Positions 1 through 8,531 of a stretch of 64,000 nucleotides of DNA are shown here, in pieces (positions within the stretch are counted from its first letter, which is position 1; every line of letters starts with the position of its first letter). This stretch comes from Flavobacteriaceae bacterium NBU2977 (lineage in GTDB: Bacteria; Bacteroidota; Bacteroidia; Flavobacteriales; Flavobacteriaceae). The stretch is from assembly GCA_019931105.1 (NCBI GenBank), contig JAIOUW010000001.1, forward strand, positions 1,178,001-1,242,000. Direction: 5' to 3'. The translations under genes were made by a program, and so were the position numbers. The notes beneath the pieces are model-generated. The model was not told where the DNA came from. It ran no database searches and worked only from the letters and a program-made list of their open reading frames with translations.

Positions 1-2
1 AA

Positions 3-209
3 TTGTTCGCTCTTGTTTCGCAAAAAATTGAGAAACAGGTCGCTCGCACGCGAACCGAAGAGTCAAGTCCGAAGAACACCACATTATACTTTTCCTTACT
101 CTTGGAGACTAAAGATCTGATTACGACTACTATGAATCTGCTAGAGCAGTATTACAGGGCGCATGACAGTTCAATATCACCTACCAAAATCGAAGAATCA
201 GAAGAATAG
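3..209 (+). CDS. C-terminal fragment, probable PiT-type phosphate transporter with PhoU-like tail
   Basis: The reading frame is open from the window edge, so only the last 68 or so residues are seen and the true start lies upstream. The segment is helical and charged, with a stretch reading LYFSLLLETKDLITTTMNLL followed by an acidic tail. This resembles the PhoU-like cytoplasmic C-terminus that Bacteroidota PiT-family inorganic phosphate transporters carry after their membrane domain. No membrane segment lies inside the window, so this rests on a short helical match and could be another PhoU/DUF47-like protein. Confidence 0.4.
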   Translation: MFALVSQKIEKQVARTRTEESSPKNTTLYFSLLLETKDLITTTMNLLEQYYRAHDSSISPTKIEESEE

Positions 210-265
210 AACGGTCGAACGATTCCCAAAAAATTAAGTACATTGTATTCATAAATAAAATAGAC

Positions 266-985
266 ATGACGCCGTATTCTCTTTTTTTCTGTTTATTAAT
301 GACGGTTTCGACGGGCATTGCACAAGAAATTACAGGAGAACAACTTTTGAACAAGGCCATAGAATATCATGATCCGAACGGTAATTGGGGCTCTTTTCAG
401 GGCACTTTACAGGTAACCATGACCACCCCCGATGAAAAACAAAGAATAAGTGATATTGAAATAGATCTGCCGGGGCAAATATTTCAATTGGAGTTCGATC
501 AAGAAGGCGATAGAATTTCTCAGCGCGTCGAAAAGGGTAAATGTTTATTGGCCTTGAACGGAAGCAGTTCAATCTCGAACGAGGCTGTCGAAAAGCATAG
601 ATTGACCTGTGAAAGGGCCAAGCTTATGAAAGACTATTACACTTATCTCTATGGCCTTCCGATGAAACTAAAAAACCCTGGCACCATGATTTCACCAAAA
701 GTCGAACGTAAAGAATTCAAGGGAAAAGAATATTTGGTATTAAAGGCAAGTTACGACGAAACCATAGGAAAAGACACCTGGTATTTTTACTTTGACCCAA
801 AAACATATGCCATGGAGGTCTATCAATTCTTTCATGACGAGGCCAAGAATGATGGTGAATATATTTTGCTGAGCGACGAAGAAAATGCCTCCGGAATCAA
901 AATGCCCAAAACAAGGGCCTGGTATTATAACAAAGACGACAAATACCTGGGTACCGATGTTTTGACCAAGACCTCTTCACTGTAA
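266..985 (+). CDS. DUF6503-type exported protein
   Basis: A 239-residue protein with a cleavable signal peptide (about residues 1-19, cleavage after GIAQ) and no other membrane segment, so periplasmic. The mature part has the flavobacterial DUF6503 look: an opening LLNKAIEYHDPNGNWGSFQG, then alternating beta strands, as in LolA/outer-membrane sorting-like folds. The family has no assigned function that I know of. It starts at ATG 56 bp after the preceding gene and may share its transcript. The protein looks intact, with codon use like its neighbours. Confidence 0.6.
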   Translation: MTPYSLFFCLLMTVSTGIAQEITGEQLLNKAIEYHDPNGNWGSFQGTLQVTMTTPDEKQRISDIEIDLPGQIFQLEFDQEGDRISQRVEKGKCLLALNGSSSISNEAVEKHRLTCERAKLMKDYYTYLYGLPMKLKNPGTMISPKVERKEFKGKEYLVLKASYDETIGKDTWYFYFDPKTYAMEVYQFFHDEAKNDGEYILLSDEENASGIKMPKTRAWYYNKDDKYLGTDVLTKTSSL

Positions 986-1112
986 CCATGTAACCATTCA
1001 AAACCATCCTTTTCGATAAAAGGTAAGGCCGTTCATCGAAGAATTATATCAATTTACGCAATCGGCACGTTAGCTATAGGATAACACAACTCTTATCCCT
1101 TATATAGCCTAT

Positions 1113-2063
1113 ATGTGTTCTGTTCTTAAGAAGCCCCTATTACAAGTTTTGATGGTATTATTTTTCATGACCTCCTGTTCCAAGGATGGGGAAAACAATA
1201 CTGACAATTTTCAGGAAATACCAGCGGACGAGTCCGCAAAACTCGCCGCACTAAAACTCTACAACGACTACTACCTAGTTGCTACCACTACTAACGATGA
1301 TACTGAGTGGACAGGAGATGAGCCTTCTTGCGACCCCGGAAATATTCCTCAAGGCGTGAAGGATAAAATACTTATGCGGCTTATGTACTTCAGAAAGGCT
1401 TCTGGGTTACATAATGAAATTATCGAGAATTTGACGAAAAGTGAAAAAGCACAACAAGCCGCACTTATGATGTACGCGAATAATCAATTGGAGCATTTTC
1501 CACCTGAAAGTTGGAAATGTTACTCCGCCCATGGCAAGGACGGTGCGGGCAATTCGCTACTTGCCATGTCAAAGAATGCCGAGGCGATAGACACCTATAT
1601 ACGTGACCAAGGTTCGGCCAATGGCCCGGTCGGACACAGAAGATGGCTTCTATGGCCAAGACTTCAAGAAATTGGGCTCGGCAATACCGAAGCTTCCAAT
1701 GCCATTTGGGTGTTGGGCAACCCAGGTAGCCCTCCGACCGATGCCCCCGATTTTATCGCTTGGCCCCCAGAAGGCTATGTGCCGAACAGGTTGGTCTACC
1801 CACGATGGTCTTTTTCGATCCAAGACGCAGACTTTACCGAAACACAGATAAGCATGAAAGACTCCAAGGGCAATTCAGTTCAATTATCAGTCGAGGAGCT
1901 GGACAATGCCTATGGCGACAGAACCATAGTCTGGGTTCCTGAAGGGGTAAATACCAATTCCGCCAAAGACGAATTGTACCAGGTTACCCTCGAAAACGTA
2001 AAAGTCAATGATGAATCGCATGATTTCGAATATTCGGTCATCTTATTCGACATTGACGGTTGA
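1113..2063 (+). CDS. CAP (SCP-like) domain lipoprotein
   Basis: A 316-residue predicted lipoprotein. The hydrophobic N-terminus ends in a lipobox-like FMTSC near residue 22, followed by a polar acidic linker. Residues about 85-205 look like a CAP/SCP domain: helices with LHNEIIENL and KAQQAALMMYANNQLEHFP (the conserved H in a His-Phe pair), and later a GPVGHRRWLL motif. The C-terminal hundred residues are beta-rich. CAP proteins are secreted and bind lipids or other ligands; bacterial members are rarely characterised. It is preceded by a 127-bp gap, so it probably has its own promoter. An internal ATG about 13 codons in would shorten the signal and is less likely. Confidence 0.6.
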   Translation: MCSVLKKPLLQVLMVLFFMTSCSKDGENNTDNFQEIPADESAKLAALKLYNDYYLVATTTNDDTEWTGDEPSCDPGNIPQGVKDKILMRLMYFRKASGLHNEIIENLTKSEKAQQAALMMYANNQLEHFPPESWKCYSAHGKDGAGNSLLAMSKNAEAIDTYIRDQGSANGPVGHRRWLLWPRLQEIGLGNTEASNAIWVLGNPGSPPTDAPDFIAWPPEGYVPNRLVYPRWSFSIQDADFTETQISMKDSKGNSVQLSVEELDNAYGDRTIVWVPEGVNTNSAKDELYQVTLENVKVNDESHDFEYSVILFDIDG

Positions 2064-2159
2064 TCGACTTTTTGATTCCTTTTCAACTCTTGTATATTAA
2101 ATACAATCTACCGCCGCTTAGCTTTTAAAAATATTTTTTACGGTAGCCCTTTTTTCCTT

Positions 2160-2183
2160 CTTAACAAATTGTATCTTGTTAAG
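2160..2183. promoter_or_regulatory. Inverted repeat just upstream of the STAS-like gene
   Basis: The arms CTTAACAA (2160-2167) and TTGTTAAG (2176-2183) are perfect complements around an 8-base centre. The repeat ends 11 bp before the ATG at 2195, where it could be a protein-binding operator or a leader hairpin. No T-run follows, so it is not a good terminator for the upstream gene. Confidence 0.35.
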
Positions 2184-2194
2184 ATAAATCGAAA

Positions 2195-2608
2195 ATGGAA
2201 GCAACCCTACCGACACGGCAAAAGTTAATTCTTGAGCATAGGCTTGATATTGGTAGGTTTCTGTTCTACACGAATATGGTCATCGGTGAATTTGATGAAG
2301 GAATTCATGTTACCAAGCGCAATGCGGCCAAGGCAATTGAAATCGCCCTCCAATTATATGGCGGTCGCACATCGATAGTTTATATTTCACATAGGCTTAA
2401 TTCGTACTCCATGGATCCTGTTGGATATGGAGAAATAGTGAAGATGTTTCCGAATTTTATCGGCTTTGCCGTTGTCTCCAGAAATAGATACCGCAGAATG
2501 TTGGCAGCAATAGAAAAATTGTTCATTAAAAAACCGGTCGGGGTTTTTTATGACCTTGAGGCTGCTTTTACATGGGCCGAAGATTTGCTTCTAAAACCTC
2601 GAGAATAA
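2195..2608 (+). CDS. STAS/SpoIIAA-like hypothetical protein
   Basis: A 137-residue soluble protein with no signal peptide. Its pattern matches small flavobacterial proteins annotated as STAS/SEC14-like: a beta strand ending in GEFDEGIHVT, a helix of alternating A/I residues, then YISHRLNSYSMDP, a strand reading FIGFAVVS, and a final helix after YDLEAAFTWAEDLL. STAS-like proteins often act as regulatory or phosphate-responsive partners, but no partner is seen here. It stands alone between the CAP lipoprotein and convergent nadD, with only 3 bp between the two stop codons. The assignment is by overall resemblance, so the function remains unknown. Confidence 0.45.
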   Translation: MEATLPTRQKLILEHRLDIGRFLFYTNMVIGEFDEGIHVTKRNAAKAIEIALQLYGGRTSIVYISHRLNSYSMDPVGYGEIVKMFPNFIGFAVVSRNRYRRMLAAIEKLFIKKPVGVFYDLEAAFTWAEDLLLKPRE

Positions 2609-2611
2609 GGT

Positions 2612-3199
2612 CTACGTCCGGTAAAAATTCATCTCGTCCATATATTTCCATACTGCATCCGGCAGCATGGGGCGTATGTTTTTTCCGGCTTTATGCTGTT
2701 TTCTGATAAAGGTCGATGAAATTTCCATTACCGGGGCATCTATCCTGTGTATTCTTGCATGATTCTTGAACTGGTGTTCGACGGTACCTTCAGAAATTCT
2801 TGGATATACATAGATGTCGTGATGTTCCAATATAACGTTGTAGTTCTTCCACTTGTGAAATCCTTTAAGATTGTCCTCTCCCATTATCAGCGAGAATTCA
2901 TGCCCATTCTCATTACTATCGAGCAAGTATGCCAACGTATCGACCGTATAATTGGGTTGCGGAAGGTCGAATTCAACTTTGCTCGGTTTTAGCTTCGGAA
3001 AGTCTTGGGTAGCCTCGAAGACCATTTGATAGCGGTGGTGATCGTCTAGCAAGGTCTTCTTTGTCTTGAACGGACTCTGGGGGGTAACCACAAACCAAAC
3101 CTCGTCTAAATCGGAAAACTCGACCATATGATTGGCCAATACCATGTGCCCGACATGAATTGGGTTGAAAGTACCGAAGTAAAGCCCAATCTTCTTCAC
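2612..3199 (-). CDS. nadD: Nicotinate-nucleotide adenylyltransferase
   Basis: Makes deamido-NAD from nicotinate mononucleotide and ATP in NAD biosynthesis. The 195-residue protein has the nucleotidyltransferase signatures at the right places: GTFNPIHVGH near the N-terminus (residues 9-18) and ISSTFIR near the C-terminus. The length is normal for the family. The start is GTG, overlapping the gmk stop by four bases (GTGA), so translation is probably coupled. It is the last gene of yicC-gmk-nadD, an arrangement common in Flavobacteriia. Intact and ordinary. Confidence 0.93.
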   Translation of the reverse strand: MKKIGLYFGTFNPIHVGHMVLANHMVEFSDLDEVWFVVTPQSPFKTKKTLLDDHHRYQMVFEATQDFPKLKPSKVEFDLPQPNYTVDTLAYLLDSNENGHEFSLIMGEDNLKGFHKWKNYNVILEHHDIYVYPRISEGTVEHQFKNHARIHRIDAPVMEISSTFIRKQHKAGKNIRPMLPDAVWKYMDEMNFYRT

Positions 3200-3804
3200 T
3201 TTTCAGTGCCCTTTTTATCTTCTTTTGCGATTGGCTTTGCCAAGAAATCTTTGACCAGACCGTAAGCCTCGTTTAAAGCAATATCGAGGTCATAGTTCTT
3301 GATAATGGTATCAAATTGGGGTGCTGTGGCCATCTCTACGGAAGCCTTGGCGATACGCATGTTTATCTTGTCATCACTCTCGGTACTTCTTTTCTTTAGA
3401 CGTATTTTGAGCTCATCAACGCTCGGCGGTTTTACAAATACCGCCAAAGTCTGTTCTGGGTATTTCTTTTTTATCCGCAGGCCACCGACGACATCGATAT
3501 CAAAAATAACGTTCTTGCCCTCGCCCCAGATTCTTTCTACCTCACTCTTTAGCGTTCCGTAGAAATTATCGCGGTACACTTCTTCCCATTCCAGAAAATC
3601 ATCGTTCTTGATATGTTTCTTGAACTCGCCTACCGTCATGAAGTAATAATGTTCGCCGTTCTTTTCCTTACCACGGCGGGGCCTTGAAGTCGCCGATACC
3701 GAAAAAGCCAAATTCAGGTCATTTTGTTTTAAGAGATGACGAACAATGGTAGTTTTGCCGCTGCCCGAAGGGGCCGAAAATATGATAAGTTTACCGCCTT
3801 CCAT
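3196..3804 (-). CDS. gmk: Guanylate kinase
   Basis: Phosphorylates GMP to GDP with ATP. The 202-residue protein has the P-loop APSGSGKTT at residues 11-19, the GMP-binding region RPRRGKEKNGEHYYF, and the core FDIDVVGGL. The length is usual for bacterial Gmk. Its ATG shares one base with the yicC stop, and its own stop overlaps nadD, so the three genes are tightly coupled on the minus strand. A lysine-rich C-terminus is the only variable part. Confidence 0.95.
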   Translation of the reverse strand: MEGGKLIIFSAPSGSGKTTIVRHLLKQNDLNLAFSVSATSRPRRGKEKNGEHYYFMTVGEFKKHIKNDDFLEWEEVYRDNFYGTLKSEVERIWGEGKNVIFDIDVVGGLRIKKKYPEQTLAVFVKPPSVDELKIRLKKRSTESDDKINMRIAKASVEMATAPQFDTIIKNYDLDIALNEAYGLVKDFLAKPIAKEDKKGTEK

Positions 3805-4661
3805 TATAATACGTTCAACATTTGTTCCTTGATTTTCTCCAGCTCATCCTTCATCTGAACTACGAGCTGTTGCATAGGGGCATAGTTTGCTTTTGAACCT
3901 ATCGTATTGATTTCACGACCAATTTCTTGAGTGATGAAACCAAGTTTTTTTCCGTTTGAATCGTTCGATTTCAAGGTCTTTGAAAAATAATCGAGATGAT
4001 TTGCCAATCTTACTTTTTCTTCGGTAATATCGTACTTTTCGAGATAATAAATCAGTTCTTGCTCAAAACGATTCGCATCGACTTCAGCTTGAATTTCTTG
4101 CACGGCCTTTTGCAAACGTTCGCGAATGGTCGTGGTACGCTCAGGGTCCATTTGAAGAACTTGCCCCAATAATGCCTCGAGATTCTCAATTCGCTTTGCG
4201 AAATCTTGTTCAAGAACGTGGCCCTCTTGCGAGCGGAATTTATTGATTTCAAGCAACGCCTCTTTAAGTGCCCCACGAATCGTTTCATACTCTTCTTCGT
4301 CCAAATCTTCACGTTCGGTCTTAAGTGCGTCCGGCAATCGCAAGGCCATATCGAGTAAACGAATATCATCGCCATTCGCAATTGTTTTCAATTGCTTCAT
4401 GTATTGGCGAACAACACCTTCGTTCACTTGGGCAGAGGTCTCATCACCCGTCAGTTCGACATAAAGGTTGAAATCGATTTTACCTCTTACCAGTGACTTT
4501 GCGATTTCCTTTCTTAGCTCAAGTTCTTTTTCGCGATAGCAAGAGGGCATTCGGGCGTTAAGGTCAAGACTTTTACTGTTCAACGATTTCAATTCTACCG
4601 TAATCTTCTTTGCGGGAAGTTGAACGACATTTTTCCCGAAGCCTGTCATTGATTGAATCAT
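3804..4661 (-). CDS. yicC: YicC-family endoribonuclease
   Basis: A 285-residue protein starting MIQSMTGFG, the hallmark N-terminus of YicC/YloC (YicC_N, then the DUF1732 C-terminal domain ending near KEQMLNVL). E. coli YicC is an endoribonuclease involved in turnover of small RNAs. The C-terminal region holds the conserved KLGFITQEIGREINTIGSKA block. It is the first gene of the yicC-gmk-nadD operon, 35 bp after the end of the broken SdpI gene, which is on the same strand. Confidence 0.92.
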   Translation of the reverse strand: MIQSMTGFGKNVVQLPAKKITVELKSLNSKSLDLNARMPSCYREKELELRKEIAKSLVRGKIDFNLYVELTGDETSAQVNEGVVRQYMKQLKTIANGDDIRLLDMALRLPDALKTEREDLDEEEYETIRGALKEALLEINKFRSQEGHVLEQDFAKRIENLEALLGQVLQMDPERTTTIRERLQKAVQEIQAEVDANRFEQELIYYLEKYDITEEKVRLANHLDYFSKTLKSNDSNGKKLGFITQEIGREINTIGSKANYAPMQQLVVQMKDELEKIKEQMLNVL

Positions 4662-4696
4662 ATTAAGATCTTGTTTCGACGTAAAGGTAAATAAAA

Positions 4697-5059
4697 TTAG
4701 GGCGCGTTCTTTGGGTTACCGTATTTGTCGAATCGTTTGTTCAATTGGGTCTCGCACCAATATAATCCAATTCCTATACCGATAAGTGCCGTTGGCACAA
4801 CGATAAAGAGAATATAATTTGACGGTAGAAACAGTCCCACCAGGATTCCTACTGCCAAAACAATTAAAGAATGTCGTCAAATCATCTTGGCACCCAATCG
4901 ATTTGCATACTCCCAAACCTCTTGATTTGCCATTGATCTCTTGGTGCGATACCCATAGAGCCAATTGATGTTTTTAGGCGGATGTTCTTTGTAATACCAG
5001 GCCAAGGGCAAGAGTAACAGGCCAGGCACAACGGCTATCATAAAGACATCCCAATTCAC
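4697..5059 (-). pseudogene. SdpI-family membrane protein interrupted by an in-frame TGA
   Basis: The frame opens at GTG 5059 with a membrane segment, then NWLYGYRTKRSMANQEVWEY, the conserved SdpI-family signature. A TGA at 4877-4879 follows the residues GAKMI. Reading straight through in the same frame, without a frameshift, gives a further 59 residues with two clear hydrophobic segments (SLIVLAVGILVGLFLP and LFIVVPTALIGIGIGLYW) and a polar end before TAA at 4697. The full 121-codon frame is the usual length for the family. A C-to-T change of CGA, or a TGG-to-TGA change, would explain the stop. It starts 1 bp after the first DUF1080 gene stop and is probably co-transcribed with it. A sequencing error cannot be excluded. 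Confidence 0.7.
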
Positions 5060-5060
5060 G

Positions 5061-5885
5061 CTAAAGTTCCCGAACCCAAATATTACGATAGCTTACACGA
5101 CTATTATCACCATGATCTTGAAGCATCAAAGGCCCTTTGCCATGGGGGTCGTTCTTAGGCCAACCGATATAGGGCGTGGTTCCCTTTATCTCTGTATGGT
5201 CTTGAATCAATATACCATTGTGAAGAACGGTTACCGTGGCCGACTTTATTTTACCACCATCGGCATTGAATTCGGGCATATGGTAAATAATGTCATACGT
5301 GTTCCATTCACCGCTTGGTACCGATGCCATCGCCAAAGGAGGCCCCTGTTTGTATATAGAACCGACCTGTCCGTTCACATAAGTATCGTTATCATTATTG
5401 TCCAAAACTTGGATCTCATAGATCCCGTTCAGAAAAATGCCACTGTTGCCACGGTTCTGACCTTCCCTACGCACTTCTGCGGGTGATTTCCATTCGATAT
5501 GCAATTGAATATCGCCAAAATTCTGTTTGGTCTGTATGTTTCCGGTCTTATCCTTAACCGTCATACTTCCATTCTTGTTAAGATGCCATGGGGCGGCCGT
5601 GCTGTCATTAGAGCTTATCCATGCATCAAGATCACTTCCATCAAAGAGCACGATCGCATCGCTCGGTGCGGCACCTTTTGCATTTGGGGTCACAACAGGT
5701 ACTTTTGGTTCATAATACTCCGTTTCTTCGGGAGTGGTAGGTTCGGTACCTGAATATTCTTCGTAGGTTATGACCGGCACTTGCTCTATTTTTTCGACAG
5801 TATCTTCAGTCATTTCAGGTTTTGGTGCTTCCTTACATGAAAAAACCAAGGCAGATAGGGTCATCAGACAAAGTAATCGCTTCAT
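5061..5885 (-). CDS. DUF1080 lipoprotein (3-keto-disaccharide hydrolase family), copy 1
   Basis: A 274-residue lipoprotein: a signal of 16 residues, then Cys17 in ALVFSC. After an acidic proline-rich linker comes a DUF1080 domain (about 75-274), recognised by IVLFDGSDLDAWIS, the central RGNSGIFLNGIYEIQVLD, the SGEWNTYDI strand and the terminal LQDHGD..SYRNIWVREL. This LamG-like fold is named 3-keto-disaccharide hydrolase because characterised members cleave glycosides oxidised at C3. It is the downstream partner of a second DUF1080 gene 32 bp away and belongs to the minus-strand unit that starts at 7748. Location: periplasmic face of a membrane. The substrate cannot be told from sequence. Confidence 0.82.
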   Translation of the reverse strand: MKRLLCLMTLSALVFSCKEAPKPEMTEDTVEKIEQVPVITYEEYSGTEPTTPEETEYYEPKVPVVTPNAKGAAPSDAIVLFDGSDLDAWISSNDSTAAPWHLNKNGSMTVKDKTGNIQTKQNFGDIQLHIEWKSPAEVRREGQNRGNSGIFLNGIYEIQVLDNNDNDTYVNGQVGSIYKQGPPLAMASVPSGEWNTYDIIYHMPEFNADGGKIKSATVTVLHNGILIQDHTEIKGTTPYIGWPKNDPHGKGPLMLQDHGDNSRVSYRNIWVREL

Positions 5886-5917
5886 ACGTATTAGGTTTTG
5901 GTTATTTTGGTTTGCGT

Positions 5918-6694
5918 TTATTTCAATTCTTTGATCTTAATGTTACGGAATGCCACAACATCACCATGATCCTGCAACGCGATCTTACCGGTCTTGAACT
6001 TTCCAAAACCATCCCAACCATCAAATTTGGACCCTTTCAAAAGCTGATCTAGTTCGGGTCCACCCACAGGAAAAGTCGCCACCTCGACACCGTTAAGAAC
6101 CGAACTGCCTTTATTGGCGGCATAGTCGACCGTGATTTCCGCTAAATTCCATTCACCGACAGGTTTAGTGGCATCTTCTGAAGGCTCGACCAAATCATAA
6201 AGGGCACCTGCTTGATGCGTTGTGCCATTTTTGGCATCGGGATGCTTCTCGTTATCAAGCACCTGGATCTCCAATCCGGTATGATAGGGTTCCTTGTATT
6301 TGTCTTCTTCGCTTACACCCCACATAATACCGCTGTTACCAGTATCCGATATTTTCCATTCCAAGGAAAGCACAAAGCTCGAATAGTCATTCTTGGTGAC
6401 AATATTAAAGGATTTTCTTTCACCATCAGGACTCATTCGGGCCTCGTCACTTGGTGGATAAAACACAATGGCCCCGTCTTCTTCTTTCCAAAACTCGGGC
6501 GCAGGTCCGCCCTTAAAGGCTTGCCAATCATCTAATGAAAGTTCGGTCCATTCATTATCTTCCGACATTTTCATGTCCGTCTCGGCCGCAGTCTCGGCAT
6601 CTATATCTGCGGATGTTTCTTTGGCATTCTCTTTGCAAGCCTGCAATGCCAAAACCATTAGGGCAACAAGTAATACTTTTTTCATTGATTTCAT
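5918..6694 (-). CDS. DUF1080 lipoprotein (3-keto-disaccharide hydrolase family), copy 2
   Basis: A 258-residue lipoprotein, taking ATG 6694, one base after the stop of the upstream isomerase; ATG 6685 is also possible. The lipobox is ALQAC (Cys20). The DUF1080 domain spans about 50-258, with WQAFKGG, the SGIMWGVSEE region, LEIQVLDNEKHPDA, GEWNLAEI and the closing IALQDHGDVVAFRNIKIKEL. It is clearly diverged from copy 1 (different length, different central loop), so the two may cut different linkages. It is probably translated with the TIM-barrel gene directly upstream. Predicted role: hydrolysis of C3-oxidised glycosides in the periplasm. Confidence 0.82.
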   Translation of the reverse strand: MKSMKKVLLVALMVLALQACKENAKETSADIDAETAAETDMKMSEDNEWTELSLDDWQAFKGGPAPEFWKEEDGAIVFYPPSDEARMSPDGERKSFNIVTKNDYSSFVLSLEWKISDTGNSGIMWGVSEEDKYKEPYHTGLEIQVLDNEKHPDAKNGTTHQAGALYDLVEPSEDATKPVGEWNLAEITVDYAANKGSSVLNGVEVATFPVGGPELDQLLKGSKFDGWDGFGKFKTGKIALQDHGDVVAFRNIKIKELK

Positions 6695-6695
6695 T

Positions 6696-7748
6696 TTAAG
6701 TTCCAAGAATCTTTTTTAATACATCTTTATCTATTTCGGCACCGGCAAAATCATCAAAAGTCTTTTCGGTCGCCTCGATGATATGATCTCGAATGAAGAT
6801 GGCACCCTCACGTGCACCTTGTTCAGGGCTCTTGATACAGCATTCCCATTCCATCACGGCCCAAACATCACAACCATATTGTGTCAATTTTGAGAAGATG
6901 GTCTTAAAATCGATCTGTCCATCACCAAGTGAACGGTATCTTCCCGCTCTATCGCCCCAATCGTTATATCCGCCAAAGGCACCTTTCTTTCCGGTAGGGT
7001 TAAATTCCGAATCTTTTACATGGAATGATCTGATGAACTCGTGATAGTGGTCGATGTATTCGATATAATCCAATTGCTGTAACACAAAATGGCTAGGATC
7101 ATAAAGAATATTCACTCTTTTATGGTTTCCTGTGGCTTCCAAAAATCGTTCAAAAGTATCTCCGTCGTGCAAATCTTCTCCCGGGTGTATCTCATAACAG
7201 ACATCAACCCCCTCTTCATCGAAATGGTTCAAAATAGGCATCCATCTTTTGGCGAGTTCCTCAAAGCCCATTTCGACCAGGCCAGAGGGCCGCTGCGGCC
7301 ATGGGTGCCAGGTGTGCCATAGCAAAGCCCCTGAGAATGTAGCATGGGCTTTTATACCGAGCCTACGGCTTGCAGTGGCCGCTTTCTTTACCACATCGAC
7401 CGCCCATTCGGTACGTGCCTTGGGATTGTTCTTCACTTTGTCGGGAGCAAAATTATCGAACATCAAGTCGTATGCCGGGTGTACGGCCACCAACTGGCCC
7501 TGCAGGTGTGTAGACAATTCGGTAATCTCCAATCCGTATGAATTGACCTTTCCCTTTAATTCATCGCAGTAGGTCTGGCTTTCAGCCGCTTTGTCCAAAT
7601 CGATGAGAAAACTTTCCCAAGTGGGGATCTGTATTCCCTTATACCCCAAATCGGATGCCCATTTACACATACCGTCCAAGGTGTTGAACGGTGCCTTGCT
7701 ATCTACGAACTGTGCCAAAAAAACCGCTGGCCCTTTTATAGTCTTCAT
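6696..7748 (-). CDS. Cytoplasmic sugar isomerase/epimerase-type TIM barrel
   Basis: A 350-residue AP-endonuclease-2-like TIM barrel (xylose isomerase-like fold) without a signal peptide. Metal-site residues typical of the family are visible: CYEIHPGEDLHD (Glu), ILYDPSHF (Asp and His), SFHVKDSEF (His) and a late VMEWECC (Glu). Members found beside DUF1080 and Gfo/Idh/MocA genes act on keto sugars. It is the first gene of a unit with the two DUF1080 lipoproteins and the broken SdpI gene; spacing to the next gene is one base. A 311-bp gap with an inverted repeat lies upstream. Exact reaction (isomerase, epimerase or lyase) unknown. Confidence 0.78.
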   Translation of the reverse strand: MKTIKGPAVFLAQFVDSKAPFNTLDGMCKWASDLGYKGIQIPTWESFLIDLDKAAESQTYCDELKGKVNSYGLEITELSTHLQGQLVAVHPAYDLMFDNFAPDKVKNNPKARTEWAVDVVKKAATASRRLGIKAHATFSGALLWHTWHPWPQRPSGLVEMGFEELAKRWMPILNHFDEEGVDVCYEIHPGEDLHDGDTFERFLEATGNHKRVNILYDPSHFVLQQLDYIEYIDHYHEFIRSFHVKDSEFNPTGKKGAFGGYNDWGDRAGRYRSLGDGQIDFKTIFSKLTQYGCDVWAVMEWECCIKSPEQGAREGAIFIRDHIIEATEKTFDDFAGAEIDKDVLKKILGT

Positions 7749-8059
7749 TATAATACTTTATGCGTGTTATTGAAAATTGGTTCTGATATCCTTAAATAAT
7801 TATATCCTATATTTAGAAATCAAATCGTAATGACTTGCTTTCTTTTGAGTCAAGTCATAAATATAGCAAAAGCCTAATGATTAAAACAAGAAATATAATA
7901 CGATTTGAACCAAGGCAACACGTAAGACCTGGTCAAAACATTTTAGGAAATAGCGCCAAACTACCAACACACGGATAGAACGGTTGGCTGCCGAAAAATG
8001 GAATATTTACGTGACGACCAATAAACAATATAAACCAAACCAAATACGTTTTAGGAGAC
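7749..8059. other. Divergent intergenic region, isomerase operon and ASCH gene
   Basis: A 311-bp AT-rich stretch with no credible gene. It must hold the promoter of the minus-strand isomerase/DUF1080 unit and that of the plus-strand ASCH gene. The only clear structure is the inverted repeat at 7830-7858. An AGGAG sits just before the ASCH ATG, an unusually good Shine-Dalgarno for this phylum. Confidence 0.6.
7830..7858. promoter_or_regulatory. Candidate operator upstream of the isomerase/DUF1080 unit
   Basis: The arms ATGACTTG (7830-7837) and CAAGTCAT (7851-7858) are perfect complements separated by 13 bases, 82 bp upstream of the isomerase start. Spacing and lack of a T-run favour a dimeric regulator site over a terminator. 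No regulator gene is adjacent, and the same arms are not seen upstream of the other operons of this locus. Confidence 0.35.
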
Positions 8060-8524
8060 ATGGACAATGCTTCAGCTAGAAATATGTGGGGAGATTATTT
8101 GGACAAGCATCTTGAGGATGCTTTTCACGAAGCCCCCAATACCATTCATTTTTGCGATAATGAAGAAGATGCCAATACCTGTGCTTCTTTGGTCAAAAAG
8201 GGCATCAAAAAGGCGACTTCGGATTCGTTGTTGGGCTTACAGCATAGAAAAGAACGACTGCCTAAAATCGGTGATTTCACCGTAATAACAAATTGGGAGG
8301 GAGAGGCACAATGTATCGTCAAAACAACAAAGGTAAGGCTCAAGCCCTTTTTCAGTATCGATGAAGAATATGCCAAACTTGAAGGAGAAGGAGACCAATC
8401 ATTGGACTATTGGAAAAAGGTGCATTGGGATTATTTTACCCGCGAACTGGAACCGTTCGGACGGGTACCCAGGGAAAGTATGATCATTGTCTGTCAAGAA
8501 TTCGAGAAGGTGTTCGAAAGGTAA
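8060..8524 (+). CDS. ASCH domain protein
   Basis: A 154-residue soluble protein with the ASCH fold, a PUA-like beta barrel thought to bind RNA or modified nucleotides. Seen: MWGDYL near the start, KKATSDSLLGL, then GDFTVITNWEGEAQCIVKTT (the ASCH core strands), and FGRVPRESMIIVCQEFEKVF at the end. The length is usual. It is the only plus-strand gene between two minus-strand sugar operons, with its own AGGAG ribosome site and a terminator directly after it. No link to sugar metabolism is evident, so its position may be accidental. Confidence 0.8.
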   Translation: MDNASARNMWGDYLDKHLEDAFHEAPNTIHFCDNEEDANTCASLVKKGIKKATSDSLLGLQHRKERLPKIGDFTVITNWEGEAQCIVKTTKVRLKPFFSIDEEYAKLEGEGDQSLDYWKKVHWDYFTRELEPFGRVPRESMIIVCQEFEKVFER

Positions 8525-8531
8525 AACAAAG

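Noticed and set aside
4877-4879. The TGA read as selenocysteine
   Set aside because: No SECIS-like hairpin directly follows, no selenocysteine genes in the window, and the family has no Cys or Sec at this place.
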